Positions 1-7,427 of a DNA stretch of 7,726 nucleotides are shown here, one piece after another; positions within the stretch are counted from its first letter, which is position 1; every line of letters starts with the position of its first letter. The DNA is taken from positions 1 to 7,726 of the forward strand of contig JBGTMJ010000001.1 of assembly GCA_041743655.1 (NCBI GenBank). The letters run 5' to 3'. A model generated the notes under the pieces. The model saw nothing but the letters and a program-made list of their open reading frames with translations, made no database searches and was not told where the DNA came from. A program made the position numbers and the translations under genes. The DNA comes from JARIHD01 sp041743655. GTDB taxonomy: Bacteria > Patescibacteriota > Saccharimonadia > Saccharimonadales > UBA4665.

Positions 1-495
1 TCCCGGCACCGTAGGAGCATCAGCTGTACCACCTAAATGGTTGGTTAAACGTAGCTTACCTTTAGTAGTGGCATCAGCGTCAGGTGTACCACCACCAGCT
101 ACTCCATCTACATAGGTCTTGTTGGTAGCATCAGTACCACTGACAGGTGTAGGTACAATGGGTGGGCTGGAGAAGGTCTTCACGCCTGCAACTGTTTCAG
201 CTCCGGTATTGTGTACGACGGCAGTGTCAGTAGCTTTGCTAGCCAGTCCTGGAACAGTTGGTGCATCAGCCGTACCAGCTAGATCGTTGGTTAAGCGTAG
301 CTTACCCTTGGTAGTAGCATCAGCGTCAGGTGTGCTGCCACTCCCAGCTACTCCGTCTACATAGGTCTTGTTGGCTGCATCAGTGCCAGCAGCTGGTGTA
401 GGAACAATGGGAGGACTTGAGAAGGTCTTAACTCCAGCTACTGTCTCAGTGCCAGTGTTGTGGACGACGGTGGTGTCATTGGCTTTGGTACTGAT
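1..495 (-). repeat. Tandem coding repeat, two copies of 246 and 249 bp
   Basis: Copy 1 occupies 495-247 and copy 2 occupies 246-1 on the minus strand, both in the same frame. They differ by one codon insertion in the Gly/Ser linker (GVAGSGS versus GVAGGG). By hand count about 48 of 246 aligned bases differ, so identity is near 80 percent, while about 12 of 82 residues differ. Copy 2 reaches the edge at the end of its unit, so further copies probably lie outside the window. Confidence 0.85.
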
Positions 496-606
496 CGTGC
501 CAGTGGTTTTGAGTGAGCCATCAGCGTTATGTTCTATGGCTAAGAAATCGTTGAGGATAGTTCCCCAGGTGTTGTCATCACCACCGGGTTGAGGGAGACG
601 AGGCAT
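1..606 (-). CDS. Tandem-repeat protein, tail-fibre/surface-like (N-terminal part, cut by window edge)
   Basis: This open frame starts at the ATG at 606-604 and runs without a stop to the window edge, giving the first 202 residues. The N-terminus (MPRLPQPGGDDNTWGT, then ILNDFLAIEHNADGSLK) is followed by one repeat of 83 residues (495-247) and one of 82 (246-1). Each repeat contains VVHNTG, ETVAGVKTFSSPPIVPTP, GTDA-NKTYVDGVAG, TPDADATTKGKLRLTN and GTADAPTVPG. The AGVKTF...NKTYVD pattern is typical of phage tail-fibre-like and bacterial surface repeat proteins. I infer a long fibrous structural or adhesive protein, but no biochemical function can be assigned. There is no signal peptide or membrane segment in the visible part. 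The start is secured by AGGAG six bases upstream, and a promoter-like TATAAT lies at 672-677. The tail beyond the edge is unknown. Confidence 0.8.
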   Translation of the reverse strand, partial: MPRLPQPGGDDNTWGTILNDFLAIEHNADGSLKTTGTISTKANDTTVVHNTGTETVAGVKTFSSPPIVPTPAAGTDAANKTYVDGVAGSGSTPDADATTKGKLRLTNDLAGTADAPTVPGLASKATDTAVVHNTGAETVAGVKTFSSPPIVPTPVSGTDATNKTYVDGVAGGGTPDADATTKGKLRLTNHLGGTADAPTVPG

Positions 607-612
607 TAGTTT

Positions 613-617
613 CTCCT
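613..617 (-). promoter_or_regulatory. Shine-Dalgarno of the repeat-protein gene
   Basis: AGGAG lies six bases before the ATG at 606. This is near-ideal anti-16S complementarity and spacing and it fixes the start. The housekeeping genes in this window have no such site. Confidence 0.75.
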
Positions 618-671
618 AATATTAACTTTAAAGGATATTGCAAAGTTTACTGCTATGGCAGTCTAAGGCTC

Positions 672-701
672 ATTATAAGGGCACACCATCCTTAAACACA
701 A
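672..701 (-). promoter_or_regulatory. Promoter candidate for the repeat-protein gene
   Basis: A perfect TATAAT at 677-672 lies 18 bases after TTGTGT (701-696), which matches TTGACA at its first three bases. A transcript would start near 665 and carry a leader of roughly 58 nt with the AGGAG site. The promoter begins just past the lepA stop codon, so the repeat gene is probably transcribed on its own. I see no hairpin terminator between lepA and this promoter, so read-through from lepA is also possible. Confidence 0.45.
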
Positions 702-708
702 GCATTTA

Positions 709-2490
709 CTAGTTACGCTTGAGCATCACCGCAAAAGCTTCGGCAGGAATATCCACTTTACCAAAGCGTTTCATGCGTTTTTTGCCTTTTGCCTGTTTTG
801 CCAGAACTTTTTTCTTCCTGGAAACATCACCACCATACAAACCAGTGGTAACGTCTTTACGATAAGCACTGACGTCTTCGCGGGCTATAAATTTACCACC
901 AACTGCTGCTTGCAAACTTATCTGGAAGTTCTGGCGCGGGATAACTTCTTTGAGCTTACCCACAGTCTCACGGCCTAAACCAGGCGCCTCCGAGCGATGC
1001 GTTATGATACCCAGCGCATCAACTTTCTCACCGGCTACGTAAAAATCGACTCTCACCAGATCTTCTGCCCGATAGGTATCGAGTTCGTAATTAAACGAGC
1101 CATACCCGCTCGTCACACTTTTTAACTGATCGTAAAAATTAGTGAGCAGATTGGCAAGCGGCGCCTCAAAACTTATCAGCGCCAACTGGGCATCGACATA
1201 CGACAGGTTCTTGTGAATGCCCCGCTTACTGGCAACGAGCTGGATAACCGTACCAACGTATTGTTTTGGCGCTACAACCTCGCCCTTAATCCACGGTTCA
1301 CGAATCTCGGTGATGTTGGCCGGATTGGGTAAATTGCTAGCGCTTTTAATATCAACATTTTCGCCATTCTGCATGACGATATGATAATCCGTAGAAGGAT
1401 TGGTGACTACCAGGTCGAGCCCATATTCACGCTCCAGCCGTTCCTTCACGATGTCCATGTGTAGAAGCCCCAGGAAGCCGATACGTACCCCAAAACCCAG
1501 CACCGGTGAATTCTCAAGCTCAAACTGCAGGGCAGAATCGCTGAGACTAAGCTTGTCTATAGCATCTTTGAGCAACTGGTAATTTTCGTTGCTGTCAGGG
1601 AAAAAGCCGGCATATACAAATGGCTTAACATCTTTATAGCCCGGAAGGGGAGCAGCGGCAGAATCCTTGGCAAGTGTAACCGTATCGCCCACTTTCGCCT
1701 CACGGGTACTTTTAAGATTGGTCACAATATACCCGATCTCGCCAGTCTGCAGGGCAGGCAACGGTGACATATCCGGTTTAAGCGCTCCTAGCTCAAGTGC
1801 AATACCCTCACTGCCTGTTGCCATCATTTTAATCTGAGCACCCTTGGTAACTGCGCCATCAGTCACGCGGACATACAGAATAACTCCCCGATAATCGTCA
1901 TAGTAACTGTCAAAGATTAGCGCTCGTGTCCTGTCGCTCGGTTGTCCAATAGGTCGCGGCACGTGTTCAACAACCCGGCCTAATAGAGCTTCCACTCCTT
2001 GGCCTGTTTTTGCAGAGATAAGTAAAATGTCTTCTTTTGCGCACCCAAGTAACGCTATAACTTCGGCACTGACCCTCTCCACGTCCGCTGCAGGCAGGTC
2101 AATTTTGTTGAGTACAGGGATTATCTTCAGGTCAGCAGCAATTGCCAGATATACGTTGGCTAGCGTCTGTGCCTGGATACCCTGACTGGCATCAACCACC
2201 AGTATTGCACCTTCACACGCCTCAAGACTACGTGACACTTCATAGCTAAAGTCGACATGACCAGGCGTGTCAATAAGGTTAAGCTCAAAACCCTTATATT
2301 GCATGCGAACAGGCGCCAGTTTAATGGTTATACCTTTTTCTCGTTCCAGATCCATCTTGTCGAGCAGTTGCTCCTTCATGTGCCGTTTATCGACAGTGCC
2401 GGTAATCTCCAGCAAACGATCGGCAAGTGTAGATTTGCCATGGTCAATATGGGCAATAATACAAAAGTTGCGTATGTGACTCTGTTGCAT
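709..2490 (-). CDS. lepA: Elongation factor 4 (LepA), ribosome-back-translocating GTPase
   Basis: LepA/EF4 is a translational GTPase that binds the ribosome and is linked to recovery of stalled or mis-assembled ribosomes under stress. It is cytosolic and may associate with the membrane. The 593-residue product is close to the usual length of about 600. The GTPase motifs are complete: AHIDHGKS (13-20), GITIK (53-57), DTPGH (74-78, with the catalytic-position His78), NKID (128-131) and SAK (159-161). They are followed by domain II, EF-G-like domains III and V (for example LGFGVRIGFLGLLHMDI from 331), and the LepA-specific C-terminal domain with IPRQNFQISLQAA, LYGGDVSRKKK and GKKRMKRFGKVDIP. The ATG at 2490 is chosen because HIRNFCIIAHIDHGKS then begins as in other LepA proteins, and an in-frame TAA at 2502-2500 excludes earlier starts. 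There is no Shine-Dalgarno. TATAAT ends 8 nt before the ATG, and a mini-ORF precedes it. Confidence 0.97.
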   Translation of the reverse strand: MQQSHIRNFCIIAHIDHGKSTLADRLLEITGTVDKRHMKEQLLDKMDLEREKGITIKLAPVRMQYKGFELNLIDTPGHVDFSYEVSRSLEACEGAILVVDASQGIQAQTLANVYLAIAADLKIIPVLNKIDLPAADVERVSAEVIALLGCAKEDILLISAKTGQGVEALLGRVVEHVPRPIGQPSDRTRALIFDSYYDDYRGVILYVRVTDGAVTKGAQIKMMATGSEGIALELGALKPDMSPLPALQTGEIGYIVTNLKSTREAKVGDTVTLAKDSAAAPLPGYKDVKPFVYAGFFPDSNENYQLLKDAIDKLSLSDSALQFELENSPVLGFGVRIGFLGLLHMDIVKERLEREYGLDLVVTNPSTDYHIVMQNGENVDIKSASNLPNPANITEIREPWIKGEVVAPKQYVGTVIQLVASKRGIHKNLSYVDAQLALISFEAPLANLLTNFYDQLKSVTSGYGSFNYELDTYRAEDLVRVDFYVAGEKVDALGIITHRSEAPGLGRETVGKLKEVIPRQNFQISLQAAVGGKFIAREDVSAYRKDVTTGLYGGDVSRKKKVLAKQAKGKKRMKRFGKVDIPAEAFAVMLKRN

Positions 2491-2498
2491 TAGATCGT

Positions 2499-2504
2499 AT
2501 TATA
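2499..2504 (-). promoter_or_regulatory. TATAAT -10 box 8 nt before the lepA ATG (leaderless-type promoter)
   Basis: A perfect consensus TATAAT (2504-2499) is separated from the lepA ATG by only 8 bases (ACGATCTA). A normal start point 6-8 bases downstream would place the 5' end of the mRNA at or within a base or two of the ATG, so the message would be leaderless. No clear -35 box is seen at 16-18 bases. The same TATAAT-N8-ATG layout occurs at ftsH. Confidence 0.5.
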
Positions 2505-2526
2505 TAGCTTCTTGCCGATTTGCCAT
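2500..2526 (-). CDS. Eight-codon mini-ORF upstream of lepA (possible leader peptide)
   Basis: ATG at 2526-2524 opens a frame encoding MANRQEAI and ends at TAA (2502-2500), nine bases before the lepA ATG and in the same frame as lepA. Its start has AAGGAG at 2538-2533 with a six-base spacer, the best ribosome-binding site in the window along with that of the repeat gene, while lepA has none. The mini-ORF could couple translation to lepA, could regulate it, or could be the stub of an older N-terminal extension. Its TAA overlaps the TATAAT box, so the two signals share bases. Whether it is translated is unknown. Confidence 0.35.
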   Translation of the reverse strand: MANRQEAI

Positions 2527-2532
2527 GTAATT

Positions 2533-2557
2533 CTCCTTAATCAGTCGAACTATAACA
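2533..2557 (-). promoter_or_regulatory. Extended -10 promoter candidate and Shine-Dalgarno ahead of the mini-ORF
   Basis: TGTTATAGT (2557-2549) is an extended -10 element (TGn plus a five-of-six TATAAT match). It starts about 10 bases after the murJ stop codon. Transcription would begin near 2542 and leave a leader of about 15 nt carrying AAGGAG (2538-2533) before the mini-ORF ATG. A -35 match is poor (TTCAAT at 17 bases), as is usual for extended -10 promoters. This would be the upstream member of a pair of promoters for lepA. Confidence 0.4.
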
Positions 2558-2566
2558 GAGGTAGAG

Positions 2567-4171
2567 CTAATATTGAACCCTAACAGGGTTAAGAATAAGC
2601 CGTTTGAGCCGGGTAAAAAACGTCTTGGCTTCCTCCAAACCAAACAATGCCGATATTAGTAGATATACCCCAAACACTGATAATGTGATAACCGCTAGCT
2701 TCGAACCAAACACAAGAGAGACTTCTTCGCCTGCTTGCAGCGGGAATAGTGACACCGCTATGTATCCCGACACCAGGCTAAAACCAGACACGGATAGCGT
2801 TCTGAGCATTGCCCCCCAAAATTCCATGTCGAACAATCCATGATCGCGTATAAGCATTATTACAAAGAGGATCAATACTTCGGTCATAGCAGCTATCGAT
2901 TGCGAGAGAGCCAAACCGGCTATGCCGTATGTACTCGGCCGCGCCAGCATCCACGCCAGGAAAATGTTAAGCGCAATAACAAGTATCGATACAAGTAAGG
3001 GTGTTTTAGTATCTTTCTGTGCGTAAAACCAACGCGAGACTATGGCGTAGATGATACGGAAAAAGATGGCCACAGTTAAGAAGCCAAAAATTAATGCGAT
3101 CTCCGATGAATCACGAGCAAAGATTAAACGTGCCAGATAGCCTCGGGCGAAGAAGCAGGTCATAACGACCGGGATTGTCAGCCAGATCATGATGCGTAGA
3201 ACCCGTAAGAATTCCTTGCGAAACAAGTCAGGCCGGCCCTGGCTTAAGCGTTCGTTCATACGAGGAAAAGCAGCAGTCGAAATAGCAGTGCCAAGTAAAA
3301 GGATTGGTGCCGTATGCAGTGTATAGGCGTTGGAGTACCAGGTAACAAACCCTTCACCTAAACGGCGGGCAAAGTTTGTTTCAACAATACTCTGAATCTG
3401 GTCGATACCCTGGTCAATCGAACGCGGGGGTAGTTGGCGCAAAATAGTACGGAAATCTTCGCTCTTCCACATGATTTTTGGCCGCCAGTGGAAGTTAGTA
3501 CCTATCAGTCCCGTAGCAATTATAAGGAGTTGCAGTATGCTACCAACAAATGCGCCGATACCAAGGCCGACCAAGCCGATTTCGGTATCATCAAAAACAA
3601 AAATGCTGAAGATAATCGAAAGGTTATAGAACAGGGGTGCGATGGCATAAAAGAAGAAACGGCCTATTGTTTGCTGCGTACTGGCAAGTATGCCTGATAC
3701 CGTAAAGAAGAATGGGCTGAATGCCAGCCAACGCATGATCGCTGCCGCGTTATCCAACTGGTGCGGTGTAAGATCCGGCGCTACGATTTTGCTGATAAGC
3801 GGTTCTGCAAAGATCAGAATAATTATCCCTACACCCAACATAACCATACTTAAGAGATTGAGCAAGCTGGTAGACAATTCCCACATACCTTTCCGGTCCC
3901 CTTTGTGTAAACGGTCGGAAAGTATCGGCATGAAAGCCACACCCAGCGCGCCCGCCGCCAAGGTGTAATAAAAGAAATCAGGGATATTAAATGCAGCAAA
4001 GTATGCATCGGTACTGTCAGGCCCTATGGCAGAAAAGTTGGCGTTCACGAGCCTAGTTCGCAATATGCCTAGCAGCTGGCCAACGAGCGTCGTTATTATG
4101 AGAAGCAGCGCTATATTGCCAAACGATATACTGGTTTTCTTTTTGGTTTTGCTCTGAGGATTATCCTGCAT
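2567..4171 (-). CDS. murJ: MurJ/MviN-family lipid II flippase homologue (divergent)
   Basis: MurJ moves the peptidoglycan precursor lipid II across the cytoplasmic membrane and belongs to the MOP exporter superfamily. The 534-residue product is strongly hydrophobic throughout, consistent with about 14 membrane helices, and has a short basic cytoplasmic N-terminus (SKTKKK, 7-12). Family signatures include LLGILRTRLVNANF (33-46), STDAYFAAFNIPDFF (53-67), AGALGVAFMPILSDR (73-87) and FYAQKDTKTP (382-391). Compared by eye with E. coli MurJ, Arg24 is kept (Arg38) but the positions of Arg18, Arg52 and Arg270 appear to be Gln32, Tyr68 and Thr284. Substrate handling may therefore differ, although the family assignment is secure. 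No Shine-Dalgarno precedes the ATG. A possible -10 (TATACT) lies at 4212-4207 and CATAAC lies 10 bases before the ATG. The gene ends 76 bases before lepA. Confidence 0.92.
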   Translation of the reverse strand: MQDNPQSKTKKKTSISFGNIALLLIITTLVGQLLGILRTRLVNANFSAIGPDSTDAYFAAFNIPDFFYYTLAAGALGVAFMPILSDRLHKGDRKGMWELSTSLLNLLSMVMLGVGIIILIFAEPLISKIVAPDLTPHQLDNAAAIMRWLAFSPFFFTVSGILASTQQTIGRFFFYAIAPLFYNLSIIFSIFVFDDTEIGLVGLGIGAFVGSILQLLIIATGLIGTNFHWRPKIMWKSEDFRTILRQLPPRSIDQGIDQIQSIVETNFARRLGEGFVTWYSNAYTLHTAPILLLGTAISTAAFPRMNERLSQGRPDLFRKEFLRVLRIMIWLTIPVVMTCFFARGYLARLIFARDSSEIALIFGFLTVAIFFRIIYAIVSRWFYAQKDTKTPLLVSILVIALNIFLAWMLARPSTYGIAGLALSQSIAAMTEVLILFVIMLIRDHGLFDMEFWGAMLRTLSVSGFSLVSGYIAVSLFPLQAGEEVSLVFGSKLAVITLSVFGVYLLISALFGLEEAKTFFTRLKRLILNPVRVQY

Positions 4172-4223
4172 GAAATGAGAAGTTATGATGGCTTGTATTT
4201 AGCTATAGTATAGGGCTTTAAAG

Positions 4224-4254
4224 TAAAAACACCTACCTGCCGCTCATGTAGGTT
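4224..4254 (-). terminator. Rho-independent terminator candidate after ftsH
   Basis: On the minus strand ACCTAC (4253-4248) pairs with GTAGGT (4236-4231) around an 11-base loop, followed at once by GTTTTT (4230-4225). The stem is only six base pairs, so strength is moderate. It sits about 50 bases past the ftsH stop and just before murJ promoter-like sequence, which suggests that ftsH and murJ are separate transcripts. Confidence 0.5.
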
Positions 4255-4261
4255 TTACAAC

Positions 4262-4298
4262 CCTCTGCAAATGCGTTCTTAAGAGCTTTTGCAAGAGG
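4262..4298 (-). other. Bulged hairpin directly after the ftsH stop codon
   Basis: On the minus strand CCTC-T-TGCAAA (4298-4288) pairs with TTTGCA-GAGG (4271-4262). This gives ten base pairs with one bulged base and a 16-base loop containing the palindrome CTTAAG. It begins three bases after the ftsH stop codon and has no U-tract, so it looks like a 3' end stabiliser or the first of two tandem termination hairpins rather than a classic terminator. Confidence 0.4.
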
Positions 4299-4301
4299 TC
4301 T

Positions 4302-6170
<1,869 letters not shown>

Positions 6171-6178
6171 ATGTTGCA

Positions 6179-6184
6179 ATTATA
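6179..6184 (-). promoter_or_regulatory. TATAAT -10 box 8 nt before the ftsH ATG (leaderless-type promoter)
   Basis: TATAAT (6184-6179) lies 8 bases (TGCAACAT) before the ATG at 6170, the same layout as at lepA. It lies in the 30-base gap between tilS and ftsH, and any upstream element would lie in the end of tilS. No Shine-Dalgarno is visible before the ATG, and no good -35 match is seen at 16-18 bases. Confidence 0.5.
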
Positions 6185-6200
6185 CACTGATAATCTGTTT

Positions 6201-7091
6201 TTACGAGGCTGCGCGGGGCCACAAAAGCATGCTTGTTTTAGACACCTTCAGCAAATATCCAGCATTGATGTCGCACACTTTGCCTGGCGTGCTCACTTTT
6301 GCTGCGGCTACTAGTCTTTCAATCGTCTTTTTGTCGAAATCTTGCACTGAATTCCTGCGCAGCCAGGCAGCCATGACCTCACAGGCAACTGCATGAGGCA
6401 ACATAACGAACCACAGTCGGTCAAGCATATTCGGGGCAGGCTGGTCTTTAAGCAGGCTTGCCAGTATTACGTCAATCTGCGGGTTGATTTCGTAGGCACT
6501 ACCAATGAGCTCAAGAAGCGTCAGTTTCTCTTGCTCAGACATTCGGGAGACAATGTGATGCCTTATATAGTTGCGTAAATATCGGTCATCCGCATTAGTG
6601 CTATCCTCCCGCCATATGATCGTATGCTCTGCCGCATAATCCTGGATTGCCTGCTTACTTACATGCAGTAAGGGGCGTACAACCTCCATATTAGATTGAA
6701 GTGAAGCAAGCCCCTTGCGGCGCGTACCCCGTATAACGTTCAAAACAGCAGTTTCAATAAGGTCATCCTGGTGGTGTGCGGTAATAATAGCCTTGGCAGC
6801 GTGTTCCTTTTGCACCTGTCTCAAAAAGACATATCTCGCTTGCCGGGCTGTGGCTTCATTGGTATGTGCTCCAAGCTTGCCCCGTGCGAATACAAAAGGC
6901 AAGTCGTAACGCCTCGCTGTCAGTTCCACGAGCTTGCGGTCTTCGTCAGAATCAGCGCGTATGCCATGCTCAAAATGAGCTACTACTAGCTCAGCTTCCG
7001 GATATTGGCGCAAAACATCCAAAAGCACCATCGAGTCCACACCACCCGATACTGCAATCACGTACTTTCCTGGTTTAATGGCAATCTGCAT
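6201..7091 (-). CDS. tilS: tRNA(Ile)-lysidine synthetase, compact form
   Basis: TilS uses ATP and lysine to convert C34 of tRNA-Ile with anticodon CAU to lysidine, switching its decoding from AUG to AUA and its charging from Met to Ile. Numbered from the ATG at 7091 (296 residues), the PP-loop is SGGVDS (15-20). It is followed by HFEHGIRADSDEDR (about 39-52), TNEATARQARYVFL, the TAHHQDDLIET motif (105-115), and RPLL, WREDSTN (160-166) and YLRNYIR (171-177), all family hallmarks. At 296 residues it is much shorter than E. coli TilS (about 430) and resembles the short Aquifex-type enzyme without the C-terminal domain. A TTG two codons upstream is an alternative start. No Shine-Dalgarno is seen, and an extended -10 (TGGTACAAT) lies 12 bases before the ATG. 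ftsH follows after 30 bases. Confidence 0.95.
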   Translation of the reverse strand: MQIAIKPGKYVIAVSGGVDSMVLLDVLRQYPEAELVVAHFEHGIRADSDEDRKLVELTARRYDLPFVFARGKLGAHTNEATARQARYVFLRQVQKEHAAKAIITAHHQDDLIETAVLNVIRGTRRKGLASLQSNMEVVRPLLHVSKQAIQDYAAEHTIIWREDSTNADDRYLRNYIRHHIVSRMSEQEKLTLLELIGSAYEINPQIDVILASLLKDQPAPNMLDRLWFVMLPHAVACEVMAAWLRRNSVQDFDKKTIERLVAAAKVSTPGKVCDINAGYLLKVSKTSMLLWPRAAS

Positions 7092-7103
7092 GGTCAAGTA
7101 CAG

Positions 7104-7112
7104 ATTGTACCA
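7104..7112 (-). promoter_or_regulatory. Extended -10 promoter candidate for tilS
   Basis: TGGTACAAT (7112-7104) combines a TGn element with a five-of-six match to TATAAT. It ends 12 bases before the ATG at 7091 and 6 bases before the TTG at 7097, so the mRNA would have at most a very short leader with no room for a Shine-Dalgarno. A second AT-rich box (TATAAA, 7122-7117) just upstream could give a leader of about 20 nt instead. Confidence 0.4.
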
Positions 7113-7247
7113 GCTTTTTATAGAGGTGCTACTTATCTATTTACCTGGGTTGCTGCGTATGAGCAGCTACGCCAAACATCAGAGCAACTATAATGTAGCC
7201 TCTGGGTATAAAAAGGATTCCTGGACGGTGTTACGCTATATATCCCC

Positions 7248-7276
7248 TAGCCAACAGATAGAAAAACTGATATATT
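7248..7276 (+). promoter_or_regulatory. Promoter candidate for the tRNA transcript
   Basis: TAGCCA (four of six to TTGACA) is followed after 17 bases by TATATT (five of six to TATAAT), preceded by the extended -10 dinucleotide TG at 7268-7269. Initiation would be near 7283, about 145 bases before the tRNA. It overlaps one of the inverted repeats, so only one of the two readings may be right. TATAAT at 7189-7194 is the competing candidate. Confidence 0.3.
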
Positions 7277-7356
7277 TTGATCTGTCTGTCGTCCAAACGA
7301 AGACGCAAACCAAGCAGCTTACTGCTGTTTGTGGATTCGCGAAGAGGAGCTCCGGA

Positions 7357-7410
7357 GAGTGAGGAAGCAGGCGAGCGAAACTTGTTTTTTGCTCATCGGC
7401 TTCCTCGCTT
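7357..7410 (+). other. Long two-part hairpin just upstream of the tRNA
   Basis: AGTGAGGAAGC (7358-7368) pairs with GCTTCCTCGCT (7399-7409), eleven pairs with one G-U, extendable by a G-U pair at 7357-7410. After a symmetric four-by-four internal loop, GAGCGAAA (7373-7380) pairs with TTTTGCTC (7387-7394) around a six-base loop. The hairpin ends 17 bases before the tRNA, so a tRNA precursor would carry it in its 5' leader. The run TTTTTT lies inside the stem-loop rather than after it, which argues against a simple terminator. Confidence 0.55.
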
Positions 7411-7427
7411 GGAGAAAGGGCCGACGT

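Larger units (their letters stand above)
7098..7427. other. 330-base non-coding spacer between tilS and the tRNA, rich in inverted repeats
   Basis: I see no credible protein gene here. The left end holds the tilS promoter on the minus strand. On the plus strand there are -10-like boxes at 7189-7194 (TATAAT, no good -35) and at 7268-7276 (TGATATATT, 17 bases after TAGCCA at 7248-7253). Inverted repeats on the plus strand follow one another: CTGGGTATA (7202-7210) with 7239-7250, bulged; ACAGAT (7254-7259) with ATCTGT (7280-7285); CGTC (7290-7293) with GACG (7302-7305); CAAA plus AGCAG (7306-7317) with CTGCT plus TTTG (7322-7331); and the long hairpin at 7357-7410. I do not recognise RNase P, SRP, tmRNA or a known riboswitch in it. 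Confidence 0.5.

Noticed and set aside
1..495. Repeated sequence as a possible CRISPR array
   Set aside because: The units are 246-249 bp, in frame and coding, with no short palindromic repeats or unique spacers.
119..592. Two plus-strand open frames (119-364 and 368-592) with similar products
   Set aside because: They are antisense shadows of the minus-strand repeat gene. They look related only because the DNA under them is a tandem repeat, and neither has a ribosome-binding site.
2491..2526. LepA starting at the ATG at 2526
   Set aside because: The frame meets TAA at 2502-2500 after eight codons, so no continuous longer LepA is possible as the sequence stands.
6171..6179. TTG at 6179 as the ftsH start (adding MQH)
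   Set aside because: It overlaps the TATAAT box, has no Shine-Dalgarno, and the ATG three codons later fits the layout shared with lepA.
7092..7097. TTG at 7097 as the tilS start (adding two residues)
   Set aside because: It is not excluded, since the -10 box ends six bases before it, but ATG at 7091 is the stronger start codon and the family core begins well after both.
7078..7362. Plus-strand open frame of 94 codons across the tilS-tRNA spacer
   Set aside because: It begins inside tilS antisense, has no ribosome-binding site or recognisable composition, and runs through the inverted repeats.
7098..7427. RNase P RNA or SRP RNA in the spacer, prompted by the GAGGAAGCAGG stretch
   Set aside because: The RNase P start motif and its conserved core are absent, and the SRP GGAAG-type loop with its surrounding asymmetric loop cannot be built. 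The stretch is explained as one arm of the 7357-7410 hairpin.
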